Source: Prevotella sp. (GTDB taxonomy: Bacteria; Bacteroidota; Bacteroidia; Bacteroidales; Bacteroidaceae). From it: a stretch of 64,000 bases of DNA. The stretch spans positions 62,001 through 126,000 of the forward strand of contig JALETQ010000017.1 of assembly GCA_022781445.1 (NCBI GenBank). Reading direction: 5' to 3'. The notes beneath the pieces are model-generated. The model made no database searches, was not told where the DNA came from, and saw only the letters and a program-made list of their open reading frames with translations. Shown one piece after another: positions 1-9,873 of the stretch; within the stretch, counting starts at the first letter, position 1; each line of letters opens with the position of its first letter. Both the position numbers and the translations under genes were made by a program.

Positions 1-238
1 CGACAAGGCCGTTGAAGCATTCAGGAAGGCCGCAAGCCTTGCCGACAAAGCTGCCGAAGGAGGTCTTAACATGAGCGTTTCGCCGTTGGCGTTGAAAAAG
101 GCAGGCATCATCCTCAACGAACAAGGAAAGAAAGAAGATGCCCAAAAGACTTTTGAAGAAATCAAGACCAAGTATGTGAACGCCACTCTGACGACTTCGG
201 GAGAAATTGACAAATATATCGAATTTGTAAAGAAATAA
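1..238 (+). CDS. C-terminal part of a TPR-type protein, truncated by the window start
   Basis: Open frame from window start ending ...[11 protein letters not shown] at 236-238 overlapping the next ATG (TAATG); [20 protein letters not shown]-like TPR text. Confidence 0.6.
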   Translation, partial: DKAVEAFRKAASLADKAAEGGLNMSVSPLALKKAGIILNEQGKKEDAQKTFEEIKTKYVNATLTTSGEIDKYIEFVKK

Positions 239-714
239 TGGCGACTTCACTACACAACCTGTCCGAATACGACCTCGAATCGGTTCCCGATGCCAGTAAT
301 ATGTGCTTTGGCGTCGTCGTTTCGGAATGGAATCCCGACGTGACCGGTGCATTGCTCGACGGCACCGTACAGACCTTGCAAAAGCATGGTGCCCTGCCTG
401 AGAACATCCATGTCAAGACCGTTCCGGGAAGTTTTGAGCTTGTCTACGGCGCTCACCGCATGACACTCAACGGCGGCTACGATGCCATCATCATCCTGGG
501 ATGTGTCATCAAAGGCGAAACGCCCCACTTCGACTACATCTGTCAAGGGGTGACCTACGGCATAGCACGTCTCAACGCCACTTCCGAAATTCCGATTATC
601 TACGGACTTCTCACCACCAACAACCTGCAGCAGGCCATCGACCGCAGCGGAGGCAAGTTGGGAAACAAAGGTGACGAATGTGCCATCGATGCCATCAAGA
701 TGGCAAAATTCTGA
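238..714 (+). CDS. ribH: 6,7-dimethyl-8-ribityllumazine synthase
   Basis: 158 aa; [53 protein letters not shown] are lumazine synthase motifs. Confidence 0.95.
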   Translation: MATSLHNLSEYDLESVPDASNMCFGVVVSEWNPDVTGALLDGTVQTLQKHGALPENIHVKTVPGSFELVYGAHRMTLNGGYDAIIILGCVIKGETPHFDYICQGVTYGIARLNATSEIPIIYGLLTTNNLQQAIDRSGGKLGNKGDECAIDAIKMAKF

Positions 715-830
715 TCCGTATCTTCACCCCCTCATGCCACAACACGTGAAACACGGACGGGGCAGACACCTCCGACGGCAATGAAAATCATTACCGTCAG
801 CTGGAAGTTTTTTTTCATTCACACAAATTA

Positions 831-865
831 GGCTGAAACCATCACGTAGGTTTTCAGCCTTTTTT
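831..865 (+). terminator. Rho-independent terminator downstream of ribH
   Basis: GGCTGAAACC-atcacgta-GGTTTTCAGCC followed by TTTTTT. Confidence 0.75.
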
Positions 866-991
866 GATTACCTGTGTCATTCGCCCAAGACAATGTAACC
901 GTGAACAAAGATTCGCATTATAAGTAAGTGTACAAAATTGACTTTTTGGAGAAAAATCCTCGGAAAAATTTGGTAGATTGAAATAATTTGC

Positions 992-1049
992 ATAATATTG
1001 CGCTTAGTAAAACAGAACGTTTATTCCGTCTTACTAAGCGCAATATTAT
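992..1049. promoter_or_regulatory. 58-bp palindrome upstream of the TetR gene, candidate operator
   Basis: Perfect 19-bp arms ATAATATTGCGCTTAGTAA (992-1010) / TTACTAAGCGCAATATTAT (1031-1049); the 20-bp centre is itself partly palindromic. Confidence 0.65.
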
Positions 1050-1055
1050 AAATTT

Positions 1056-1679
1056 ATGGAAAATCAAACAGATAAAGAAAGTATAAGCAAAAGGGACATT
1101 ATCCTTAATGAATCGTTCAGATTATTTCTGAAAAAAGGCTATGCGGCCGTATCTTTCTCTGACTTGGTCGAAGCAACCAACGTTTCTCGTGGGAATATGT
1201 TTCATCACTTCAAGAATAAAGAAGATATTTTCCATCATGCTGTTGACAGGTTTGTATTTCAATTCTTGACCAATGATACTCCTGAGTTTCTTGCGTTTAC
1301 AAGTTCAACACCATTAAAGGACTTCATCGACAATCGTGTGGAAAACATCGGTCGCCGTATGAAATCATTTTTTATGATGACAAAAGGTACCGTCACCCCT
1401 GCCAATTTCATGTCATTTATCCTGTATCTGAAAGACAACTACCCGGATTGGAAAGAAAAGTTTCAAGAATATGAGAAAAGAAAGAACCTTGAATGGAAAA
1501 AAGTGATAGAACTTGCCAAACAGAAAGGAGAGATTACCCAAACGGTAGAAACAGAAAAGATTATATTTTCCATTAGATGTATATATCTTGGATTGTCATA
1601 CAGAGGTGCATTGAGCAGCCAACTTCCCATTTCCGAATTGAAAGAGCAGATATACACAATATATAATTTAATAAAGTAA
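1056..1679 (+). CDS. TetR/AcrR-family transcriptional regulator
   Basis: N-terminal HTH: RDIILNESFRLFLKKGYAAVSFSDLVEATNVSRGNMFHHFKNKEDIFHHAVDRF. Confidence 0.9.
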   Translation: MENQTDKESISKRDIILNESFRLFLKKGYAAVSFSDLVEATNVSRGNMFHHFKNKEDIFHHAVDRFVFQFLTNDTPEFLAFTSSTPLKDFIDNRVENIGRRMKSFFMMTKGTVTPANFMSFILYLKDNYPDWKEKFQEYEKRKNLEWKKVIELAKQKGEITQTVETEKIIFSIRCIYLGLSYRGALSSQLPISELKEQIYTIYNLIK

Positions 1680-1688
1680 AATTTTGGA

Positions 1689-3134
1689 GTGATGACGAGA
1701 AGAATTTTTCTATTGTTCATGTCTTTGTTTCTTGTTTCCATTTTCTATCAAAAGGCGTGGGGACAAGTCGGTTTCTATGATGCAAGGGTGAACGAGTACG
1801 GTCAGCTGGAGCAAGTGTTGGGTGACAAGTGGAACACCATAGATTCATTGGTCGTACATGGACCTATCAATGCCACTGATTTCAAGACAATCGTTCGTTG
1901 TGCGAAAGATGGTTCTATGCGGATTGTCAATTTGCAATATGCACAGGTTGAGAACAATAAAATTCCAGATTACGGTTTTGTTGATGGGGATTTGTACACT
2001 TCCGGGCACTTTTTGGATATTCGCCGCATTATTCTTCCCGATGATATTACGGAGTTCGGTTTCTGTGCATTTTTAGGATTGACATTGAGAACCATCAATA
2101 TACCCTCTTCACTGAGAAAACTGGGAGAGAGCAGTTTTGAGGACAACAGATGGCTTCAAGTAAATCCTTTGATAATCCCAGAGGGTATTACGGAAATCCC
2201 AGTCCGATGTTTCCAATGGTGTGACAGCCTTAAAAAGATTGTTCTGCCGTCCACTCTCAAAACCATAGACATGCTCGCATTTTTCTATACCAGAGTAGAG
2301 GAGATGAATTTTCCCGAAGGCTTGGACAGCATCGGATTTTCTGCCATATATGGTACGCATCTTACTGAGATAGTAGTACCCAATACGGTAAAAAAGATAG
2401 GAAATGCGGCTTTTGCTGACAATAGGAGATTAAAGAAAGTTGTCTTGCCAGAAGGACTTACAGGGATTCCTCAAAGACTATGTTGTTTATGTCATAACTT
2501 AAACGAAATAGATATTCCTACATCTGTAACAAAAATAGGCAGAAATGCTTTTCAATTATGCTATAAACTTAAAACCGAACTTCCACAGAATTTGAGTTGG
2601 ATAGGATGGGACTCTTTTGATTATTGCGCTCTTGATTCGATAGTTTTCCCCTCTACTGTGGAATATATTGAAGGTGGGGCTTTTAGAGATTTGCGTTATC
2701 TGCAAAAGATATACTCCCTTGCTCAAACACCTCCTATTTGCACAGAAGACCATGCGAATTCCGGTCTTGGACCATTCCACGGCTTTACCCCCAACGATAT
2801 ACCAGTCTATGTCCCCATCGGCTCGGGCGAGAAGTACCGTCAGGCTTTCGGCTGGAACTACTTCACCAATATCATCGAGACGGACAAGTTCCCATCCGGG
2901 ATAGAAACACCTATGGCGGACGATGCAGGAGAATACAAAATATATGGAAGAGAGGGCATGCTTGTCATTGAGGTGGCGGAAAGCCTTTCTGCTCCTGTCC
3001 GTTATTCGGTTTATGCCATAGATGGCGAGATGATAGATCATGGAAGCCTAACTTCCTCCCATTCTATCCAAATACCATCAAGAGGCATTTATATTGTCCG
3101 TGTCGGCAACACTGTTCATAAAATATTGGTATAA
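1689..3134 (+). CDS. BspA-like leucine-rich-repeat secreted/surface protein with a T9SS-like C-terminal domain
   Basis: Signal peptide; repeated LRR_5-type units (IPSSLRKLGESSFEDN, LPSTLKTIDMLAFFYT, VPNTVKKIGNAAFADN); C-terminus VYAIDGEMIDHGSLTSSHSIQIPSRGIYIVRVGNTVHKILV resembles type-A CTDs. Confidence 0.85.
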   Translation: MMTRRIFLLFMSLFLVSIFYQKAWGQVGFYDARVNEYGQLEQVLGDKWNTIDSLVVHGPINATDFKTIVRCAKDGSMRIVNLQYAQVENNKIPDYGFVDGDLYTSGHFLDIRRIILPDDITEFGFCAFLGLTLRTINIPSSLRKLGESSFEDNRWLQVNPLIIPEGITEIPVRCFQWCDSLKKIVLPSTLKTIDMLAFFYTRVEEMNFPEGLDSIGFSAIYGTHLTEIVVPNTVKKIGNAAFADNRRLKKVVLPEGLTGIPQRLCCLCHNLNEIDIPTSVTKIGRNAFQLCYKLKTELPQNLSWIGWDSFDYCALDSIVFPSTVEYIEGGAFRDLRYLQKIYSLAQTPPICTEDHANSGLGPFHGFTPNDIPVYVPIGSGEKYRQAFGWNYFTNIIETDKFPSGIETPMADDAGEYKIYGREGMLVIEVAESLSAPVRYSVYAIDGEMIDHGSLTSSHSIQIPSRGIYIVRVGNTVHKILV

Positions 3135-3261
3135 AACCTATAAAATGATACTTGAACAGAAATAATGGTGGAGAACCGGACGGTGGACTTTCAGATAGTA
3201 CGTTCATCGGGCAATCTGCTGCAAGAAATGCTTGGGGGAATCTAATTCCATCGAACATTAC

Positions 3262-3600
3262 TTATCTCTCCCGATAGTCAATGGTTAAACTCACCGCCAT
3301 CTCTTGCAGGGCGGTGAGTTCTTTTGTCTGACGTATTAGTTCCTGCAACAATGCCTTTACGCTTTTCTCTGCCGTATAAAGGTGCATCAGTCGGACGACT
3401 TGATTATAGTTTGTGCCAATCTTATGTACTTGGGCTGTAAGTTCGGAGAGTTTGCGGTAATACTCCACGGCAGACTTGTCCACTGTTATCACTTTGAAAT
3501 GCTCACCCAAAAGCCTTGTACGCACGAATTCGGACTTGGACTTTGAACCAGAGGCTGTAAATTTTAACGGAGAGAGGACCAAGAAGCCTGACTCTTCTGG
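3262..3600 (-). pseudogene. Probable remnant of a MobC/relaxosome-type mobilization protein (3' part only)
   Basis: SKSEFVRTRLLGEHFKVITVDKSAVEYYRKLSELTAQVHKIGTNYNQVVRLMHLYTAEKSVKALLQELIRQTKELTALQEM resembles Bacteroidetes MobC-like proteins; the upstream N-terminus is not recognisable. Confidence 0.55.
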
Positions 3601-3618
3601 GAAACATAATATAAAAAT

Positions 3619-3930
3619 ATGAATAATCAAATAGAAAAGAATAAAATTTTTTACAGGGGAACAATCTTCACAATATCCTATTTTTGGGATAGAGAAGAAC
3701 GAGATTCTTTTGTACTTGCAGAATGCCAAGATGGTGGTTTCATATTTCAAATCATCTGTATATCAGGGTATAACTCAGGAACAATCATGGGATATATTAA
3801 AAGGGGCATTTTTAGGACAGAAAGAGGAATCACTTACAAAGAACTTGTTGAAGGGATAAAAGTAAATATCCCAAATCCAGATTTAAACAGTCTTAAAGTC
3901 GAAGATGAATACAACATTAAATTTGAGTAA
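3619..3930 (+). CDS. Small hypothetical protein (103 aa)
   Basis: Low-GC ORF MNNQIEKNKIFYRGTIFTISYFWDREERDSFVLAECQDGGFIFQIICISG...; codon usage looks coding. Confidence 0.5.
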   Translation: MNNQIEKNKIFYRGTIFTISYFWDREERDSFVLAECQDGGFIFQIICISGYNSGTIMGYIKRGIFRTERGITYKELVEGIKVNIPNPDLNSLKVEDEYNIKFE

Positions 3931-4098
3931 GATACATTGAATAATTTCTTGTTAACAGAGGAATGGATACCTATACCATTCGTTAGTGGTGAATGCTCTC
4001 TGTCAAGTATTGAATACAATGCAGCTGATTTATCAGTTGCATTGTGGAAAAGAAAGAATTACAAAAATGGTGGGAAGAAAATAACGGTTGATATAGAA

Positions 4099-4139
4099 GA
4101 GAGTGTAAAGTAGACTGACACCGTTTACTTTACACTCTC
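4099..4139. terminator. Strong hairpin, possible terminator
   Basis: 14-bp perfect arms GAGAGTGTAAAGTA (4099-4112) / TACTTTACACTCTC (4126-4139). Confidence 0.45.
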
Positions 4140-4261
4140 GTATAAACGCTCTAATGACCGATGTGGGTTCAATATCTTTCTTAATGGATATTGCGAAGAT
4201 GAAGACTCTGAAGAATACACTCCATTTTCAATGACCGATGAGCAAATCTTCGACCTGTAAA

Positions 4262-4345
4262 ACAATACCTGCCCTTTCATTAGGCAAAAGGGCAGGTATT
4301 GTGTGCTAAAAGGGCAGGTACCGGAAGACGAAAGGGCAACTTCGG
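4262..4345. repeat. 22-bp-period AAAAGGGCA array, copy A
   Basis: Units start at 4264 (inverted form), 4286, 4308 and 4330; 16-bp inverted arms ACAATACCTGCCCTTT / AAAGGGCAGGTATTGT (4262-4302). Confidence 0.8.
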
Positions 4346-4440
4346 ATTTTCAACCCAACGAGGTCTTAAACCGCAGCAAAAAACTTTCAAGTTGCTCTCG
4401 AAGTTTCCCGGGAGGACAACGGACGGAAAGCTTTATCTAT

Positions 4441-6768
4441 TTACCTCATTTCACGCTGGAAGAAGTCGACGATCTGCCTGAAGATATGGTTGCGCGTATT
4501 GCCGCCAAAGATGCTGTGATTGCGGTTGGTGTAGAGAACTTCCTTGAAATCCTTGTCTTCCTGAACGAGCTTTTCGGAATACTCGAAGACGTTTTGAGGA
4601 TGCACATTATCGTCGGCCAAGCCATGACAGAGCAGCAATGCTCCGTGCAGACGAGCAGCCCGTTCGATGGGATTGACGGTATAGCCGTCGGCATTCTCGG
4701 CAGGAGTGCGCATATAGCGTTCGGTATAGACGCTGTCATAATACTTCCAGTTGGTGGGAGGAGCAACCGCCACGCCGGCACGGAACACGTCCCTGCCCTC
4801 GCTCATGCTCATCAAGGTGCAGAAGCCTCCGAAACTCCATCCCCAGATACCGATGCGGGCAGCGTCGACATAAGGCAGTTTGCCGAGATAGAGAGCCGTT
4901 TCGACTTGGTCTTTCGACTCGAGGTCGCCCAACCTGAGATAGGTACACTTCTCGAAATCTTTACCGCGGGCTCCTGTTCCGCGTCCGTCGACACAGACAA
5001 CGATGAAACCGTTTTGGTTGAAATAATGGTCGAAGAGTGCGCCTTGTCCCATCGAACCGATGTTCCACCAGTTGACCACCTGCTGGCTGCCGGGCCCGCT
5101 GTACTGATACATCACGACAGGATATTTCTTGTTGGCATCAAAATCGGCAGGCTTCATCATCACACCGTTCAACGTGATGCCTTCGGAGGTGGTGAAGGTG
5201 AAGAATTCCTTATGCGGAATATTGTGAGAAGCAAGTTTGTCACGCAGGGATTTATTGTCGACCAATGTTTTCAGCACCTTGCCGTCATGATCGCGAAGGG
5301 TGTAAACAGGAGGCGTATCGGCATCGCTCCAAGTATTGAGGAAATATTTGAAATCAGTGCTGAAGAGCGCAGCATTGCATCCCTTGTCAAGGGTGAGGCT
5401 TCGCTCTTTGCCATCTTTACCGGCAACATAGACCTGACGATTCATGGCATCGGCAGCCGTGGCCTGAAAATAGGCCTGCTGACTTTTTTCGTCATAACCA
5501 TAAAAATCGAGGACGATATGTTTGCCCGAAGTGAGCTTGCGAACAAGATTACCCTGTAGGTCATAAAGATAGAGCTGCATACTGCCGTCGCGATCGCTTG
5601 GCAAAATAAAGTGTTTATCGGTGAATTGCAGGTTTTCTACCACTTCTTCTTTGATAAACTTATCGGCTTTCTCCTCAAACAGCAACTTGGCATTGCCGTT
5701 TGCAGGATCGGCCGAATAAATGCGTAGGCAATCCTGATGGCGATTGAGTGTAAGGACAACTATTTGCGAAGCGTCGCGCGTGGCTTTGATACGCGGCATA
5801 TAGCCTTCGTTTCCTTCGCCCGGAATATTCAGGTGAATGGTTTTCTTGGAACGGATGTCATAAGCCCACGCCGTCACCTTGGAGTTTTCCTGACCGGCCT
5901 TGGGATATTTGTATTGGTACTCGCCGGGATAGTCGGCATATTCTTCACGGGTGGGATTCATGCCCTGAAAGAGCTGCAAGGCATAGGTCTTGACTTCGGA
6001 TTCGTCGAAACGTACCCAACAGAGATGTGTACCGTCGGCATTGAAAGTCATGGCGGAGTTGTAGCCGAACTCTTCTTCATAAACCCAGTCGGGAATACCG
6101 TTGATGACGGCATTGCGTTTGCCATCGTGCGTAACCTGAACTTCCTGCCCGGGTTGGCCGGTATCGACCAGAAAGATATTGTTGTCACGAACGAAAGCGA
6201 TGCGGCGGCTGTCGGGCGACCAGATGGGTGTTTGTTGGGCGCCGTTGACCGACAGCGGACGTAACTTGCGAGAAGCAATTTCATAAATGTAATAGTCGGC
6301 GGTGAACGAACGACGATAGACCGACCGGGTATTTGTCTGAATCAGCAGACATTTGCCATCGGGACTGAAACTGTAGTTATCAAACGATTCGATGGTGGTT
6401 TGCTTTGTTTGGGCCACATCAAAGAGTACACCGGTGGGCTTGCCCGAACTGAAGGCGTGCATGATGACCTTGGTACGGTCGTTATCAATCTGTCCGTAAT
6501 TCTTTCCATCGGGTAACGGGGTGGCAGCTTTCACACTTTCATAGGCAAAAGTTCCGTTTGTAATTTCTTTCAAGGTAAGGCCCGATTGTGCGCCCACACA
6601 TAAAGAGAGCCACAAAAGGGTGGCGGTGAATACCGACTTGGTTCGTAAATGCAACATGATGTTTTTCTTTTTGATCGGCACAAAGTTAGTGTTTTTTCCG
6701 AAAATGTGCAACAGCACCGCCAAAAGGATGATAAACAAGATAACAGACACCATGGTGAGGTGTGGCAC
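4441..6768 (-). CDS. Dipeptidyl peptidase IV-type S9 prolyl oligopeptidase
   Basis: N-terminal beta-propeller plus GWSFGGFCTLMSM catalytic serine, LADDNVHPQN, NRNHSIFGGNTRNH; actual start may be the Met of MLHLRTKSVFTATLLWLSLCVGAQS. Confidence 0.93.
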   Translation of the reverse strand: MPHLTMVSVILFIILLAVLLHIFGKNTNFVPIKKKNIMLHLRTKSVFTATLLWLSLCVGAQSGLTLKEITNGTFAYESVKAATPLPDGKNYGQIDNDRTKVIMHAFSSGKPTGVLFDVAQTKQTTIESFDNYSFSPDGKCLLIQTNTRSVYRRSFTADYYIYEIASRKLRPLSVNGAQQTPIWSPDSRRIAFVRDNNIFLVDTGQPGQEVQVTHDGKRNAVINGIPDWVYEEEFGYNSAMTFNADGTHLCWVRFDESEVKTYALQLFQGMNPTREEYADYPGEYQYKYPKAGQENSKVTAWAYDIRSKKTIHLNIPGEGNEGYMPRIKATRDASQIVVLTLNRHQDCLRIYSADPANGNAKLLFEEKADKFIKEEVVENLQFTDKHFILPSDRDGSMQLYLYDLQGNLVRKLTSGKHIVLDFYGYDEKSQQAYFQATAADAMNRQVYVAGKDGKERSLTLDKGCNAALFSTDFKYFLNTWSDADTPPVYTLRDHDGKVLKTLVDNKSLRDKLASHNIPHKEFFTFTTSEGITLNGVMMKPADFDANKKYPVVMYQYSGPGSQQVVNWWNIGSMGQGALFDHYFNQNGFIVVCVDGRGTGARGKDFEKCTYLRLGDLESKDQVETALYLGKLPYVDAARIGIWGWSFGGFCTLMSMSEGRDVFRAGVAVAPPTNWKYYDSVYTERYMRTPAENADGYTVNPIERAARLHGALLLCHGLADDNVHPQNVFEYSEKLVQEDKDFKEVLYTNRNHSIFGGNTRNHIFRQIVDFFQREMR

Positions 6769-6837
6769 GAATATTGAAATCGGTATTGTGCGAAACGGTG
6801 AAAAGGAATCGAACTTATCAAAAAATCAAACAGGTTT

Positions 6838-7034
6838 ATCCCAAATCAGTCATCAGATTCGGACTTGGGGTCGTTTGATTGCCAAGCAAATGGACTGTCG
6901 CATTGTTACAGGCACGGCGGGATACGGCAAGACAAGACGACAAACCATTGCCGGACGGCAGACGAAACCGGACGGAAAGTGATATGAACAACAGCGAATG
7001 TATAAACAAACACTCTCATGACCGATTTGGGTTT
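6838..7034 (+). repeat. R1 intergenic repeat, near full-length copy
   Basis: CCCAAATCAGTCATCAGA ... ACGGCAAGACAAGACGACA ... ACGAAACCGGACGGAAAGTGATATGAACAACAG ... CTCTCATGACCGATTTGGGTTT. Confidence 0.85.
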
Positions 7035-7272
7035 AACAAGGATATATCGACAAATAAAGAAAAAAGGAGTCAAAATGATCTGTTTGATGTGTGGAAGGTG
7101 TGTTCGAAGCCTCGGCGAAGACGACTGCAAAAAGGCTGTACGCAAACGTACAAATTCATGAGAACCGAATGGTGAAAAGACACAATCAGGAGAAACATAG
7201 AGTATTAAGAATACAGAAAAGCATGGCAACCATGACAAGAGAAGTCAGGATTACCATGCTTGAGGACAGCCA

Positions 7273-7297
7273 TACGAAAAGTCTGCGACTTTTCGTA
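7273..7297. terminator. Hairpin downstream of the TPR gene
   Basis: TACGAAAAGTC-tgc-GACTTTTCGTA, 11-bp perfect stem; no strong U tract. Confidence 0.45.
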
Positions 7298-7312
7298 CAC
7301 CAAGGTCAGGCG

Positions 7313-8740
7313 TTATTGAGCGGGAGCAGTTTCTTCCTCCAGGCCGAGAGCCTTCTTGGCGAGCTTGTTGTCGGGATCTATCTTCAACAATTTCTCAAAA
7401 TAAGGTGTAGCCGTCTCGAGATCGTTCTTTGAACTCCAATAGATGTAACCGGCATTCTTATAAGCTGTGGCAAGATAGCCCAACTCGTCAGATTCCTTAT
7501 CGGCTTTGTTCTCCAATTCGCTGATGACCTGCTGATAGTAAGGAAGTGCCTTGTCATCCATCTCTGCCATGAACGCAGAATTGGCTTGTTGCAAATGAGC
7601 CCAACTTGCGATCTGGGGGAACTTGGCAGCCAAATCTTCATAAACCTTGATGGCCTTGCCGAAGTTGGCTTCCTTGTCTTCACCCTTCTTTACCTTAGCC
7701 ATATAAATCTCGGCCAGCTTTGTGTAGTCCGAAAGTTTGGCATTCGGGTCCAAAGAGAGATACTTTTGAGTGTATTGCAAAGCGTTATCTTCATCACCCA
7801 TGCCCATATATGCTTCGGAAATCAACTGGTAAGGACGAAAGTTCTTGGCATCAAGCTTCAATGCTTCTTCATATTGTTGGATGGCTTCGGCATACTGGTG
7901 AGAACCGGCCAAGGCCTGTCCGTAATAGGTAATGTCGCCGGCATTCTTATTGTTGCCGTTCTTCTGAATAAGTTGTTGGCCGTACTGAACGGCTTCATCA
8001 TACTTCTGAATGCCGATGGTATTGATGAGAGCCAGACGTAAGAAAGAAACATTTTCGGGGAAACGACGCATACCTATTTTGGCAATCTTCAAGCCTTCCT
8101 CCTGCTGTTGATTGTAAACTGCGGTCAAAGCATATTCAACCAAGTAGTTTTCGTCGATTTTTTCAGCGTTGCTTTGGCTGAAATACTCCATCGCTTTGTC
8201 ATAGCTGCCCATGGCATAATAGGAGTGACCGGCTTCGGCTTCCATCGGGAAATCCGGTACATTTTGGCGCAATTCCTTCAAAGCACGATCGGTTTCTTCA
8301 GGGCTTACCTTGCGGTTGACATTGGCATAGCGCATATATCCGTAAGGATTCTTGGGATCCATGCGCATAGCCTGCTGATACCACATGGCAGCTTCGCCTC
8401 CATTGTCTTTGATTGCGCCGATGTCTCCTTTCAAGATATAGGCGTCTCCGTAGTTCTTATCTTTCTTGATGGCCATGTCGGCCAACATGCCTGCTTGATC
8501 CAAACGCTTGTTGCTCAAGAACACATTCCCCAACTCAACGAGTGCTTGAGGATCTTTTTTGAACATCTTGGTGTAATTTTTGATCAAATCCTTGGCAGCA
8601 TTGGCATCACCGGGCTGAGCCTTCAACTCGTTTTGGATGGGCTCAAGCAAGGATTTGTAATTAGGCGTTTGGGCTAAAACTGTTACGGTTGACGAGCCGA
8701 ACATCAAGGCTCCGACAAAAAGATATTTGAATGTCTTCAT
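7313..8740 (-). CDS. Secreted TPR protein (475 aa), last gene of the Ton operon
   Basis: Signal peptide MKTFKYLFVGALMFGSSTVTVLAQ followed by many TPR units (YAEAIQQYEEALKLDAKNFRPYQL). Confidence 0.88.
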   Translation of the reverse strand: MKTFKYLFVGALMFGSSTVTVLAQTPNYKSLLEPIQNELKAQPGDANAAKDLIKNYTKMFKKDPQALVELGNVFLSNKRLDQAGMLADMAIKKDKNYGDAYILKGDIGAIKDNGGEAAMWYQQAMRMDPKNPYGYMRYANVNRKVSPEETDRALKELRQNVPDFPMEAEAGHSYYAMGSYDKAMEYFSQSNAEKIDENYLVEYALTAVYNQQQEEGLKIAKIGMRRFPENVSFLRLALINTIGIQKYDEAVQYGQQLIQKNGNNKNAGDITYYGQALAGSHQYAEAIQQYEEALKLDAKNFRPYQLISEAYMGMGDEDNALQYTQKYLSLDPNAKLSDYTKLAEIYMAKVKKGEDKEANFGKAIKVYEDLAAKFPQIASWAHLQQANSAFMAEMDDKALPYYQQVISELENKADKESDELGYLATAYKNAGYIYWSSKNDLETATPYFEKLLKIDPDNKLAKKALGLEEETAPAQ

Positions 8741-8907
8741 ATCTAATCTATATTTTGATGATTATTAATTTACAAATTGATGGTTGAAAGGTCTGTGCCA
8801 CGGGCGAGATGGTAAATCCTTGAAGAATAACCAAAACCACATCTGCCACAAGGAAATGTTCACCTATCTAAGAAACGACATCACGGATCAAGCGTTGAAT
8901 GCTATCG

Positions 8908-9870
8908 TCAGTTACGCTTCACATTCACTTTCTTGATAGTGATATCTCCACGCATGGGCAATAAACCGGCCTTAAACACTATCAGTTGTCCTTTGGGACC
9001 GGAAATAAATCGACCGAAACTCCAGGGCAAACCTTTCTGGGGATCGACAACTATAGCATAGATGGTGCGTACAAAAGGATAACGGCCATCCAACAAATAG
9101 GCTTGATAGGGTTGCCAACTGTTGTAAGGATAGGCTTTGTCTTTGACAGAAATGCGCATCACCTGAATATTCTTTCTAAAAGTAGTGTTGGTAGAATCAC
9201 GACGGTCGTTAAGCCAGTTTGAGCCGATAACCCCAATCGAATTAGGTGTCTTGTCAACATAATCAATCACCTCCTTACTGGTCTTTGCCGCAACAATATT
9301 GGGGCTGGTAATGGGCTTCCCGTCAAGAATCGAATCGACAACATACTGTAGAGTAGCAGATTGTTTGTTATCGAAAACAACCTCGATTTTTCCTTTTTGT
9401 GAAAGGGGATTGAGTTGTTTCCAATCAGTAATCTCACCTTTCATGATTCTTTTTACATCAGTCACCGTGATACAGGTATCTGTATTCTGTCTGTTGACAA
9501 TCAAGGCTAATCCGTCATAAGCTATCGGATACACCTCGGGCAACTGCTTCTTGGTCTTCAAATATGCCACCTCACTGGGGCGTAATGCACGTGAAGTAAT
9601 AAAAAGACAAGTCTTGAGATCTTGAATTTGTTGGAGACCATCCACGGCATTGGTATAAATCGGCTTGAGCCTGGCTTTGGGAAAATCAAACTCAAATTGC
9701 TCTCTAAGCTCTTCTACGATAGGACTAAAACTTTCGTCAGAGACAAACGAGATTGTCCCTGACGTCGGTGTATCGGTTCTTCCGTTCCGATCCTTCTTTG
9801 AATTGCAGGAGACGAAGACGCCTCCTACAATACAAAGGGATAAAAACGCATAGAAAAACGTTCTGTTCAT
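8908..9870 (-). CDS. PstS-like phosphate/substrate-binding protein
   Basis: Lipoprotein signal (GGVFVSCNSKKD); GTISFVSDESFSPIVEELREQFEFDFPKARL, GEITDWKQLNPLSQKGKIEVVFD. Confidence 0.8.
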   Translation of the reverse strand: MNRTFFYAFLSLCIVGGVFVSCNSKKDRNGRTDTPTSGTISFVSDESFSPIVEELREQFEFDFPKARLKPIYTNAVDGLQQIQDLKTCLFITSRALRPSEVAYLKTKKQLPEVYPIAYDGLALIVNRQNTDTCITVTDVKRIMKGEITDWKQLNPLSQKGKIEVVFDNKQSATLQYVVDSILDGKPITSPNIVAAKTSKEVIDYVDKTPNSIGVIGSNWLNDRRDSTNTTFRKNIQVMRISVKDKAYPYNSWQPYQAYLLDGRYPFVRTIYAIVVDPQKGLPWSFGRFISGPKGQLIVFKAGLLPMRGDITIKKVNVKRN

Positions 9871-9873
9871 AAT

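Noticed and set aside
715-830. FMN riboswitch near ribH
   Set aside because: No recognisable RFN conserved elements upstream or downstream of ribH.
4303-5559. 418-aa plus-strand ORF
   Set aside because: Antisense to DPP IV; its start lies in the AAAAGGGCA array.
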